Assembly (NCBI GenBank): GCA_947561395.2
Contig: OX387183.1
Location: 7,373,883 to 7,437,882 of the forward strand
Length of the DNA: 64,000 nucleotides
Direction: 5' to 3'
DNA from: Buxus sempervirens
Lineage: Eukaryota; Streptophyta; Magnoliopsida; Buxales; Buxaceae
Of this stretch, positions 1 to 11,900 are shown in pieces. Position numbers and translations under genes: made by a program. Each line of letters opens with the position of its first letter. Position 1 is the first letter of the stretch. A model generated the notes under the pieces. It had not been told where the DNA came from. It saw only the letters and a program-made list of their open reading frames with translations, and made no database searches.

Positions 1-341
1 GGACTACTATTACCCTAACTAGATTGTTGAGGTTGACATGTAGAAGAAAAACTTTGATTTATTATTTGTTTATTCTATTTTATGGACTTGATATCATGAG
101 AGTGAGAGTTTAGAACCCTTTGATCATACCAGACTTGATTGGATGGTATTTCATACTTTAGCACATTTATGGTAATTATAGATGTTGCACTTCCGAACTC
201 TGATGATTACGCACTCTGATGTTCATTATTGAATGATTTATTTTGGTCTAGTATTTTGATGATGTTGTTTATGAGCCCAGTAGCACTTCGGATTCGGGTT
301 AGGTGTTGGTTTTGCATTGACCTGGGTTTGGGGCGCTACAT
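1..341 (+). mobile_element. Possible tail of a truncated LTR at the window edge
   Basis: No gene is visible here. The stretch ends with a G-rich run (ggtttggggcgctaca, about 326-341) of the kind that closes many plant Ty3/gypsy LTRs of the Tekay/Del group. The start lies outside the window, so neither terminal repeats nor a target duplication can be tested. This call rests on resemblance of the terminal bases only. Confidence 0.22.
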
Positions 342-560
342 CAAGTATGTGGGAGCAAGCATTCAAAATTAGGCAATAATCTTGACTTAAGGAAAAGAAA
401 AAAAAAACAAAATAAAAGAAGAAAAGAAGGCACTGTTTATCACTTGTCATGTAAAAAAAAATTTTTTTTTTTTGATATAGATGGGGTAAAAAGAATACCT
501 TGATCTGATGAGTGCCAATAACAATTATCGTCTTTCCAAGTGAGTTTTAAATATTCGATA

Positions 561-1188
561 GCAATAAAGTGGAGTGACTGAGTTAATGGTTTGTTTTTCT
601 GAAGGAAGTGCAGTGACCAAGTTAACAGTTTGACTTTTTGAAGGAAGTACAGTGATCGAATCGACGGTTTGACTTTTTGGAGGAAGTGCAATGGCCGAAT
701 TAACGGTTTCTTTTTGAAGGAAGTGTAGTGATCAAGTTAATGGTTTGACTTTTTTAAGGAAGCACAGTGACTAAATTAATGGTTTGTCTTTCTGAAGGAA
801 GTGCAGTGATTGAGTTAACGATTTGACGTTCTGAAGGAAGTGCAATGATCGAATCAATGGTTTGACTTTTTGAAAGAAGTGCAGTGACCGAGTTAATGGT
901 TTGACTTTCTGAAGGAAGTGCAGTGGTCGAATTAATGGTTTGTCTTTTTGAAGGAAGTGCAGTGACCGAGTTAACGGTTTCACTTTTTGAAGGAAGTGCA
1001 ATGACCGAATTAACAGTTTGTCTTTCTGAAGGAAGTATAATGATCGAATTAATACTTTGACTTTCAAAAGGAAATATAATGACCAAATTAACGGTTTGTC
1101 TATTTGAAGTCGTCTTTCTGAAGGAAGTGCAGTGACCGAGTTAACGGTTTGTCTTTCTGAAGATGCAGTGAGCATATTAGATGGTTTG
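561..1188. repeat. 39-bp minisatellite, about 16 copies
   Basis: A direct repeat with a 39-bp period runs across this block; a few units are 1-2 bp shorter. The recurring core is gaaggaagtgcagtgacc followed by gagttaacggtttg. Since 39 bp equals 13 codons, several minus-strand frames stay open through the array and produce repetitive peptides with a 13-residue period. That openness follows from the period and is not evidence of a gene. Each unit holds a near-palindrome, CCGAGTTAACGG. Copies differ by many substitutions, so the array is old or under little homogenisation. Confidence 0.85.
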
Positions 1189-3650
1189 ATTTTTGACTAC
1201 ATCGTATGTGTGATGGACCTTTTGATTTAGAAAGCAGCACAAGAGTGAAGATGTCTCGAAGGCAATGGTCAACTTCTTGACGGCATGTAAGTCCATGGAA
1301 GAATCCTTGAAATAAATTGGTGGTGTTATTTTAAAGATCACATCAAAAGCCTCTCAAGTCAAAAAAAAAAAAAAAAGAAATTTTAAGGAGAGAATCTCCT
1401 CTCCTTTCATCCATTTTCTTGCTTCTCCATGCCTGTATTTGCAGAAGCTAGAGTTGTTCATAGAAGCTACAACATCTATGTAAATTGGGTGTGTTCGTAT
1501 GTCACCAAGGCCGAGGAAGAAGTGGCATTTCGTTCCCAAGCATTTGATTAAAAAGTATACAAACTTGGAACAATGAGAGAACGGCATGTCGTCGGACTAG
1601 CACCACTTCAAGTTAGTCAAACCATCCATGACATCATTAGTGACGAAGAGACATTCTGTGCATAAAGGCCTTGTTGGTTATAATAGAAATAGACAAATTT
1701 TGAGATCATTTAAGGACCGAATTCATCTCGATCCCCTAAATCGGAGCTGCTTAGTCCTCCTCTTAAACCTTATTTTCTACTCCGATGTCTAGAATTTGGT
1801 TCAATCCAAATTCTGGTGATCAAGTCCTCATCATCCATTGGCAGCATCGCTAATAAAGATCTAGTACTAAGAAAAGCAAGACCGAGAGTTGAAGGGTTGC
1901 CTCTCAGATAGCCAGGATTATACGATAGACGCAAATTTATGATAAGAATATAGGATGATGACCCTTCACAAATTGATGAAGGTCAACAGCCGTTGGGTGG
2001 TCTGGCTGCAACCAAGTTGAGAAGCCAAACTGAAAATTGCAAAGAAGCTCTAGCAAATGTTGGTAGAATAGGCTACAGGAAATTGAAAGCAGGCCATATC
2101 AAGGAATTATGACCAAATCAAAGCATGACTTGAATCATGATGGATACAACACTAGCTTGCTGGGTTCATCCTCCATGTGCAGACGATGAATGCATCGTAG
2201 TTCTCTCGGACAGATGTTTAAAGAATCCACCATTGCAAATATGGCATTTATATGCACAATAGGAAGAGGATCTGGTGGAATAATGTGAAAAGGAGAACAA
2301 TTCATGTACTTCTACCTCATCACCACCAAAAAAGGTAGAGGTCATCCTCCAGAAATACTTCTGAGATTCCAAAGATGAGATACCTTTGTCATCAAAATGC
2401 CCATCAAAGTCCAGAATGGCGGCATCTGCAAGCAAATACTATGACTTTAATGAAGAAAAAAACCTTGGTTTCAAAAAATTCTTCAAAATGGTACCAAAGG
2501 ATTGAACAAGAGACCTCCAAGTGAGATCAATACCTCAAGTATAGCTTCAATAAAAAAAAAGAAAAGAGCTTTCAGAAGTGTTGGTCCCAGATGTTAGGAA
2601 AGATGGTAGCACTTGTTTCACAGTGGAGAGCTTGAATGATTTGGGTCCTACTGCAATTTAATATCAAACCGAAAAGAAGGTCACACTACCCCATGTGATT
2701 TCTAAATGAAAAAGTAAAATACAAAATTAAAAAAAAAAGAGGTGATCTGTGGTACTTCAGCCAATGTTTGATAGCTTCTCCTTCATAATGGATTGGTAGA
2801 AAGATCCAAAGAAGCTACCGAACTTTTGTGAAAGTGGAAGAAAACCAAAACTCAAAGCCTTTCATGAGTGCGTCTATTGCTTGGTGATTACAAAAAAGAG
2901 CATGCTTTTGTCTTATAGCATGTCGTAAGCACAAAACATAGGAAACTTTCCTTTCTCTTGTTTAAGCTCCTTTGAAATAAGGTGTATAATCAACCTCCAA
3001 AATCAAGGTGTTGATTTCAATGAAGTGTGGCTTGTAGCTGTAAAATGAATGAAGTAAGGTACAAAGATAAATTCTTTCCGGAAACATACATTGGGGGAAT
3101 CCGGTAAGAGATTTTGGAGTTCTAAAATTAGAGGGTTCTTTAGTAAAAGAAAAAGAAAGTCTCCCTTATCCGAAGGGGTTGTGTTTGCTATTGAAAAAAA
3201 GAATCAAAATCACGTTCATGAGTGGATCTTGCATATCTTCATGGCTATGATCATATATGGAGAAGAATTGACAAAACCTTGATAAAAGATGATATTGAAG
3301 CTCTTCATGGATAGAAATCACGTTCTAAAAGGACAATAGATAGTCTCTATGAGCCTATTTCTCGGTGGAGAGAATATTTTCAAAAGGAGAACGAAAATTT
3401 TAGCACACACAAAATCAACAGTGAAGAAAAGTTAACAAGGGCTTTGTTATATTGCATACCATATCATAAACCATATTGTAAATTTCCAAAATCATATGTA
3501 CGCAGATGCAAAAATGTTCAAGTTATTCCCAAGAAAAAGTGAAGGGGAAGGTGATTATATTCTCTAGCCTATATAACCTCCCATGTGAAGCACCAATCAA
3601 GAATTTTTGAGCTGCATGATAAATGGATTGATTGACTATTGATCTTTGTT
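1189..3650. other. Gene-poor decayed sequence, probably old retrotransposon interior
   Basis: No open frame here carries a recognisable domain; the longest run is about 90 residues (2166-2435, minus) and is compositionally ordinary. The sequence is AT-rich with many A-runs. It lies upstream of a Tat-like polypurine tract and LTR start at 7268-7283, with a younger solo LTR between, so it may be the worn interior of that older element. That is inference from position only. Confidence 0.35.
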
Positions 3651-3655
3651 GATAT

Positions 3656-6600
3656 TGTCAACACCTCATTTTTGCACCCCAAAAAATGAAAGAATAAAAC
3701 CCTAATTGAAAAAGTCAAACCTGAAAGGGTCAAAAAGTTGACTTTTTGATCGGGTGCAAATTGACCACCAAACTTCATACCATTGGAAATAAGACTTCGA
3801 TATGATTCTAACGTAACTGAGTTTGATCAAATCGGAGTTCGGATGAAGAAGTTATGGACCGGTCAAATCTGAGAAAAGCAAAAATCGGCTTTTTGCAGAA
3901 GCCCAGATCAGCTGTCCAAATTGGTCCCAGCGGAAAGAGCATCTCAACACGATTACAACGCAACCAAATTTGCTGGAATCGGATAGAGAAATATGAGCAA
4001 AATTGACTCTGGGGTAGCAGTTTTGCGCTTCTACTAAAAGTCCGAATTTGCTGCAAAACTCTGTCTCAGTGCACTGATTCCAATGCCACTAAGTTTGCTA
4101 AAATCAGACATCGAATGAAAGAAATATGAGCAGTTAAAATTTCGGAAAATCTGCACGTGGCAAAAACAGCAAAAAGAAAAAAATCTTCAATTAAAATAAT
4201 AATATTTTCGTACAACGCCTAATTAAGAGGTTTAAAATAAAGGAAAAAGAAAATGAGAAATCAAAGCACCCATGTGCTCAAAAACCAAAACAAAAATCTA
4301 AATAAAATAATAAGAAAATCTAAAAATATCAAGTGATTTAGATAATTAGAAAATAAAAGATATTAAGAAATATTAAAATATTCAACATATTTTGAATATG
4401 GGGATACGTGTCCCCCATGATCTGTCCAAGATAAGAATAGGAAATATTTAAAAAAAAAGGATCCTTTGCAAATATTTACATTTTAGGCTCATTTCCTCTC
4501 ATTTCTAGGGGTCGGCCATTAGAGATTTGGCTCTCCAACTTTTTCTTGCAAGTCTCTCCTCCCTTCATCCCCACTTCACCCTCTATAACCAATAAATATT
4601 CACACCTTCATCCCATTCTTAAACCTATATATAATTCCCACCTAAAACCACTTCTACTCTTCTTTCTTCGATACACTTTTGAGAATCAGTAAGTGACTGT
4701 TTTTGGAAGATATGTGAGGCTCTAGAATCACCGTCCACATCTGTTGGGGGACCAATACTCTTTCCAAAGGCAAATGTAACATTAAGGTAAGAATTAATGT
4801 TGTGTTCCATGTAATATATGCAAGAAATGAAGTTCCTTTGAATATATTGTTTTATTGATTATTTTGAATTTTTTTACTTTGTTACCTTTATCTAATCGGT
4901 TTATCTTTCTCTGCCTTATTTCTCTTTTATGTATAAATGAAATCCCCATGGTAAAAGGGGAAGTCTCTCATACGGAGAGGTGGGAGGAGAGAAGAGTTTC
5001 ATATGAAGTAAAAAGTCTTGTTTGAGCTTTCCTTTTCTTGTTGCTTCACTTCATTTAAGAGGGATTTTGTCCTCTTTCAGATTTATTGTACCCCTAAACT
5101 ATCTCCCTCTCATTCCCTTCTATTTGCTTATTTGTTTATTATGATTTTATATGTCTATTTGCCTTATATTTTTTCATCTCCATGCGCATGAGTAAGCATC
5201 ATGAGTTATCTACCATGCTCCTTTTTTTCCTTCTTTCCTTGTAAGCATGAGGTAAGCGTTATGTTCATATATATATATATATATCATGATACCTTAGGAA
5301 GCATGAAGGAGTTCATGTAGTCCCTTTTTCATAAATATGGGCAACATGTGGCATCATCATTGCTTCATCTATCTATACCTCAATCAATTTCTCATTCAAT
5401 TTTATAAAACTTTTGGGAGGTTCAACCCTTTTCATTGCTTGCATGAGTTCTAAGCTGTCGTTTCCATATTTCTCTACCATTTTTGGCATGATTAGAGTAT
5501 TGTTAATATCACTTATTTGTATGCATAATCATTTTTTGAATGTATTTAAAATACTTTGTTTTCATTTCATCTCTCATTTCCTTCTATCATAATGCATCAT
5601 CATCTTTATGCATGGGTGCTTTCATTTGACTAAGATAAGATGAATGGACACATGACGGGATAGTCAGACAGGATTTTTGTTCTGGTTGTTGGAGTTTTCT
5701 TTCATATCATTCACAAAGGAATAGGCAAGCATTTTGGTATTAAACGGGGATTCATGTCGTCCCTGTTATGAGCTTTAAATGGTTGACCAGAGGCAAGTAT
5801 CATTCCTATGTCTTTGTTTGTTAAGTATCATTCCTATGTCAAAACCCAATGCGAGCTACTCTGGACATGATGGGAGTCCCTTAGCAAGTCGCAAATCATC
5901 TTGGAGAATGGGCAAACTGAATTCCGCTTGGCCGCCTTGGCCATTTTTTTATTATTTTCGGCCGAATCGCAAATTGTTCGAACCGCACCAGGTCTGCGAT
6001 CATGACCAAACTGCAAAGCATGTGTGGTTATTCACTGTTAACCCATAAAACCTGATCTCTTTGGTCCAACCCGAATGGCTTTAAAATGAATCAGATGGGC
6101 TTTTGGGCCAACCCAGGCCCACTTTTAGTTACCTAGGTCCACTTAGACCCACCAAGGCATTGTGGGCCCTCCAACGCGGCCCAAATTCAGACTAACCTAC
6201 ACTAGGATTCGTTTCATAAATGGGTTTCGGGTCACTTGATTAAAAACCCATGGGCCAAGTCCAAGCCCAATGGGCCTTAAAAACTTAAACCCACTCAATT
6301 AAATTGCATATTTAATTAACTTCAAAATTAAATGACCAAATCCAATAAGGGTTACCCAATAACCCTAATGGGCCATGGGCTTGACTTTAAACCCAACTTG
6401 GCAACCAATGGGCCTTCCAACGGAGCCCATATCCGACCCACTTCACTTAAATGACTAAAAAGATAAAAATGAATGAAAATGGACTTATACCTACAAAAGT
6501 CCCTGCCAGACTTAATCTGATACATGTTGAATTAGGACAGGGTGAGTATAGTTGACTCAAACTAGGGTGACCCAAGAGACCCGCTGAACCAGCGGGGTAG

Positions 6601-6791
6601 ACCGGGGTGTCTTCGGACTTCCCAAGACTGTAACCGATCACTTAGCCAGAATCTCAAGCCGCAGATCAAGATAGATAAACTTAGGCACACAGGTGTCCGC
6701 CTGCACCCCATCAGGCGGTGGCGACTCTGGTATTCAGTTTTTAGGAAGCTCGCACACAACACATGCGCCTCTGTGCGACGACATGCGCACA
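3656..6791 (+). mobile_element. Solo LTR of a Ty3/gypsy element, with target duplication
   Basis: The block begins TGTCAACACCTC and ends GCGCACA. It is flanked by identical 5-bp copies of GATAT (3651-3655 and 6792-6796), as expected for an LTR unit. No primer site, coding part or second LTR is attached, so it is read as a solo LTR of about 3.1 kb left by recombination between two LTRs. It has a TATA-like run at 4626-4633, an (AT)n tract at about 5264-5285, and near its end the phrase ggtggcgactctg, which also occurs near the end of the intact Tat LTR in this window. Length and end structure fit the Tat/Ogre group. An intact target duplication with no sister LTR suggests a moderate to old age. 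Confidence 0.72.
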
Positions 6792-6796
6792 GATAT

Positions 6797-7282
6797 CAAA
6801 TCTACTCAGGGAAAGAAAGCTACAAGTTATGCTAATAGCCCACCACCACATGGTCACAACCAATCAATGCCATCAAAGTCAACAAGCCCTCAAAAGTCCA
6901 CGGTTTAATTTGTGCCATTAGAATATTCACATGTTGTGGTGCGATCATGATCAAATCATGCCCTTTGATGGTTGGCACTAGAAGCATGACTTGAAGAAAA
7001 GTGAATTATTCCATGGAATTGATTCATGGGAGCATTAAGTCTTCATAATATCACAATATTTGATGAACATGAAAAAAAGATTTCACAATGAATGGTGTGG
7101 ATCAAGTTGAATCTTTATACCACTCCTATATATGAATCCATGCATCATTGGTTTGACGTGAGATGGGCTTAATTTTTTTTTTCTTGCCACATCCCAATGG
7201 TTACATACATCCGTGTACTTCAAGTCCTGCCTTCACAACATGACAACCATGTAAACAGCCAGAGACTTAAAGTGCGGGCATT
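6797..7282 (+). other. Remnant ending in a polypurine tract
   Basis: No gene. The last bases (ttaaagtgcgggcatt, 7267-7282) look like a polypurine tract directly before an LTR start, as in the Tat element farther on (aaagaggggcagt before TGTAGACACC). This is probably the 3' internal tail of an older Tat-like element, separated from its upstream part by the solo LTR. Confidence 0.4.
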
Positions 7283-8110
7283 TGTAGATACTAAAATTTT
7301 TGTGTCATTAAGTCAAAAAGTTGATCAAGTCAAAAAAATAGATTTTGGTAAATGAGACCAAATCCAAAGCCAAAGCTTAACCAAAAACATAAGCCTGGGT
7401 TAAACACAATTCTCTCGACCACTGGCTCCCAAAAAGAAAAAAGATTTGGGCTTCCCTCCTAGGGGCAAACCAAGATAGGTGATAGGGAAATGATCCGCCT
7501 TGCACCTGAGAATCGCTGGGCTTGGGTTTGCACTTTAAAGGCCGAAAAGCCTAAACTCTAAAACCCTAGGTTAAATGACTTCCTACAAACCCATCTTCTT
7601 CATTACTTCTTCCAAAATCCTAGCCCTTCCTTTCTGCTCTTTTTATCAATTCTTCCATAGATAAGGTTTTATAGAATTGAATATAAGGCTCCAAACCTAC
7701 AACTTCTTCAAGATCAAGGAAAGTTGATACTGTGGACTTTTGTGCCAATAATAACTTGGGATTGGCAAAAGAGCACATTTTCAATGGGTATTTCTTTCAT
7801 GATGTTGGATGTATCATCTTATAATTTGATCATAATTCTTAAAAATGTTTTAATTCAAGAACTCAATTTTTTGCTTTCCAATATTAAAGTGTCCTAGACT
7901 TGTTGCCTTTGCTATTATATATGATTACATGCTTGATAAATCCCATTCATTTGACCAATCCAAACCTAGCCCGAACTTGAGAAATAATTTTAGGGTGGGG
8001 TTTGGGTTCAGACAATTTGGATTTAAGGCAAGCCAAAGTGAGTTGGGCCAACTGATTTTAGATTAAGCTGAGCCCAAACTCATCAAAACCCAGCCCAACC
8101 CGCCTACTTA
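7283..8110 (+). mobile_element. Start of a truncated Tat-like LTR
   Basis: Begins TGTAGATACTAAAA right after a polypurine-like tract. It continues with a composition typical of dicot gypsy LTRs: Tyr/Pro-rich runs, aaaccctagg, and c/t-rich leader sequence. No right end or matching partner is found in the window, so this is a fragment and the right boundary given is arbitrary. It is too divergent to be a copy of the LTRs of the intact Tat element. Confidence 0.38.
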
Positions 8111-8128
8111 AAGCTCTCTATGTATTCT

Positions 8129-8166
8129 ATCATGGGTCCAACAAGTTCCTACCAATATTTTCTAAG
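8129..8166. repeat. 38-bp direct repeat, copy 1 (copy 2 at 9403-9440)
   Basis: The phrase atcatgggtccaacaagt plus 20 following bases recurs at 9403-9440 with a single mismatch. The copies bracket about 1.24 kb that includes the MITE at 8481. Neither copy lies at a recognisable element end. They may be relics of a local duplication. Confidence 0.75.
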
Positions 8167-8480
8167 AATCGGCTAATGAAATTAGTCGATTAGAGCCCTT
8201 GGCTCAGCCATTGAACTAAAAGTTCTTATTTTGATTAAAACAATTTTCTTAAAATTTTTTGAAAATGTTCCCGGTAAAAAAGAAAAAAAAATACTAAAAG
8301 AAAGAAATAGCTAAAAAATATATATATTATAAGTAGAGAGGCAATATTACTAGTACTATATGAAGCTTTTTCAAATGTGGATCGAGGGATATTGTAAGAG
8401 TTGGGTCTATTTTGAAATTCCCCTGTTTCTATAGGACAAGTTGGTCTTTTCATTATTTACTTTTTAAATGATATTACTTA

Positions 8481-8935
8481 GGCTGCGTTTGGATAGCCGG
8501 ATTTATCCTGATTTTATAAGAAAGCAAGCTTTCCCGTAAGAACCAAGCATTTGGTCAGCCGGAAAGTGTAGGCCCCACTGAAAATAAATTCAATCAAACC
8601 CCTTTCAATGCTCAAAAGACCCAATTTTTTTTTTCGACTAAAAAGGTCGGATTTAACCGGAAAGTGAATTGAGTAAAATTTATTCCTTATGTACCCTCTA
8701 CATCAAAACTACTCATTTGTATAATAAAGGATAAAATAGGTAAATTTATCACTTTTCCCATTCAACTTGATTAACCAAATAACAATATTAGGATTTTCCA
8801 TCATTATTCATAGACTTTCGAGATACATCCAAACATATTTTTGGAAAGTTAATTTTCATTTTTTGAAATATCACTTTCCAGCACATTACTTTCCCAATTG
8901 ACTTTCCAACTTAATCTAGCTATCCAATCACAGTA
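8481..8935. mobile_element. hAT-like MITE candidate
   Basis: The left end GGCTGCGTTTGGATAGC and the reverse complement of the right end (TACTGTGATTGGATAGC) form imperfect terminal inverted repeats, and inner parts (gaaag/ctttcc motifs) also pair. GGCTGCGTTTGG ends are common among plant hAT-type MITEs. No clean 8-bp target duplication was found, so the ends or the family could be wrong. There is no coding capacity, as expected for a non-autonomous element. Confidence 0.42.
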
Positions 8936-11900
8936 GGAGTTTTTTAAACCTTGACGATTAGATTACCTATGTCTTTTATTTCATTTGCAACTTCGATTAT
9001 TGTTTAAAGCTTAAACCTAATTCATACGATAAGAGGCCACTTCCGTTCCTTAAAGCACTTGCAGTCCTTTTCTTTAGATTAATTAGTATAATGCTGATCA
9101 ACTCAGATGGGCTACAGCTCTTATTATTCTTGTTTTTAAAAGGAGGATTCAAATGAGCTTGTGATTATTATTATAATTGTTGTTGTTAAGGCCGGCAGCG
9201 CTGCCCCTTTCTTTCGGTATAAATAGCTTTTATTTCTACTTGACTCCTAGTGGAGTAGAGGGAGACTTTATTTTTTTCCATGAACGGAGCAAAACGTAAA
9301 TGAAGTAAGAAATTTATACCAAGCTAGCTATTCCAATGTGAGATATATTTTGAATAAGAGACAGCTTAGTCTCATTAATCTCATTTTGTATTCAAATATT
9401 CCATCATGGGTCCAACAAGTTCCTACCAAAATTTTCTAAGTTCACAATATTTTTTTGCTTGTGCAAAACAAAATAGAGAAATCAAATGACTGAAAAGAAG
9501 GCATTGATGCACTTGATCTCTTTATTGAAGCTTCTCAATCTCAAGTGTTATGTTCCCACCCTTTTTTAAAGCTAAGAAGCATCCATGTCTGGTGCCCCAT
9601 ACCCTTAATCCAAAAAAAAAGCTAAGGTGGCGATTCAAAATCTACCAGTGTTTGCCACCTCAGCCTGCATCATTTTGGCGCTTAACCCAAATCCCAAAGC
9701 CAGCTGACAGTCACCAATACTAACAAAATAAAGGCTTAACAAAAGCTTTAATATAAGCAACAATGAGCCAATGCTTGAGAACCTAACAGAAGCTGCATGA
9801 TAAAAACATAATCCCCATCAGTTGCGGCTTTTGCGTATTTCTGTTATTCTGTTTGCCTGAAAAAATTTTTACAATGATACTAAAGATTTAAAATAGCTAT
9901 CCTTGTATTAGCATAGATCTTAAGAAAATATCTCATATCCTGTTATTTTTGGAGCTAATCTATATAAATATATAGAAAGATTAATGAAGCTAAAGTTACA
10001 AAACAAGAGCTGTATATAGGAAGACCAATTAAGTGCTTAATTAAGCAAATCCTAAACGCAATCTTAGCTTATAATTCAGACAAAAAGAACTCAAAAACAG
10101 GTTTAAGGATATCCCTGATTAGACTATCACTTCAACAGCAAATAAATGTTCCGAACACTTTTTATTAATTACACATGACCTGCCAAATCTTTAAACCTAC
10201 AAGAAGGAAAATGCACACAGCAACAATTCCACTCAGGTAGCCAAAATAGAAGAAACTCAGAAACCATGTCACAACCATTTCAAAAGAAGTCAAAAATTAA
10301 AAAATATCACAAATAAGCCAATTACATTGAAAACCAATCTAGTCCACATTTATAACAATTATCCTCCTTATCACTGAAATCAAGAACAATTCACAGATAG
10401 GTAGAAATATAACTGTGCTTGGAAGCTACATGGAAATAATCTGAAAATATGGCTTGATTGCAAATTGAAGAACTCCAGTATCTGAAAAGTAAACAAATGA
10501 CTCAATGAACAAGCAAGCCAAAAAAGGAATTTGCTTCAGAGAATGTGAGTTTTATGCATTCAGCTCATATCTGAGGCCTGGCATCAACACATGGAAAGGC
10601 TCTATCTGCTTTAAAACTGAAATAGTGCCACGATTGAATAGAGTGCTTTAGATCACCATCTCATCCCACTGTTTTTCCCTTAATTTCTTTTCTTCAGTTC
10701 TTCTAACATGGTTGCAGGCTGGGTTTCACATATAGTGTAAGAGCAGTCGCAGCTTCTTATGCTAGAGTAGAAGTTTCATCAAGGCCACAACTACTGTGCC
10801 TGAGATATCAATGTTAGGAAAAAAGTTTGATAATCTGATAGAACAATAAGAAACGAAAAAATAAAATTCAAAATTAAGGGGATGGAAGTTCTGTGTCCAC
10901 GAGCTGAAGTCTTAGTCAATGCATTCATTGTCACCAAGACCACATGAGAAAAAGCCCTCGCCACCAATACAGAACAAGGGTCAATAAGTAATAAGTGTAA
11001 CTAAAAAGGATACGACATGATCAATGAAGTCAATTGCAATGATCTTACTTAAATCAAACTTTACTTGAAAAGTTATAGCTTAAGGTTTGGACTTGTGGCT
11101 TAGGTTCTTTTTTGTTTAACATCGTTAGTTGTCAAAACATGTTTATTTGTCCTTAGGAAAACCAAATTTTTAAATAAGGGTCTCGCAAAGAATGGTAATA
11201 ATTTACAACCAATGCCATGTTTAATGGCTAGGTAAAGAAATTTAGTACAATCCTGTATCACTCAAGCAGCTAAATGGGGAACTAGTATACAGTAGGTTTG
11301 AAAAAGCTGAAACAAGTCCTACAAAATCTGAGAAGTGGCCATAATTAATGATCTCTTCTTCCACCTTCACAACCCTGTTTTTCCACAACACATTTTGTGA
11401 ACCAAGTCTTATATTTTCTTAAAATTGAAGGAACACTAAAATGAAAAAGAAGAGAACTATGTTTAACATTTTACAAAAAAAAAAAAAAAAAAAAAGAGGG
11501 GGGTGGGGTGGGGTGGTGTGTAAAAGAATAAAATATATAATGGTCTAATTTCATCATTGTTCAAGCATAGCCCAAATATCTAGATTCGACCACACAACTC
11601 CCATATGCCCACTCTGACTGAATCAAGCAAACCTGTACTGTTGGTAAGAAGTAATTTCTTGTGAACTTTATTGAATATCCATACTATCTATTACTCAAGA
11701 ACAATTACAAATTGAAATTTAGAAGCCATACAATCAAAAAAGCCATCTAGAAATAATAACATTACAAAAAGCAGCTCTAAAATTATTCCATAAATATAAA
11801 TTGCATGGTTCATTTGTAACTTATTGACATTAAATTTATAGACAAGTATGGAATAAAAATGCATATTAAAGTTTGCTAAAGAAAATGGAGGATTTTGTTA

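Noticed and set aside
754-1175. Minus-strand frames with a 13-residue repeat
   Set aside because: Produced by the 39-bp minisatellite, open in more than one frame, with no start context or domain.
3091-3282. 63-residue plus-strand frame
   Set aside because: Short, basic, no domain or homologue recognised, in decayed repeat DNA.
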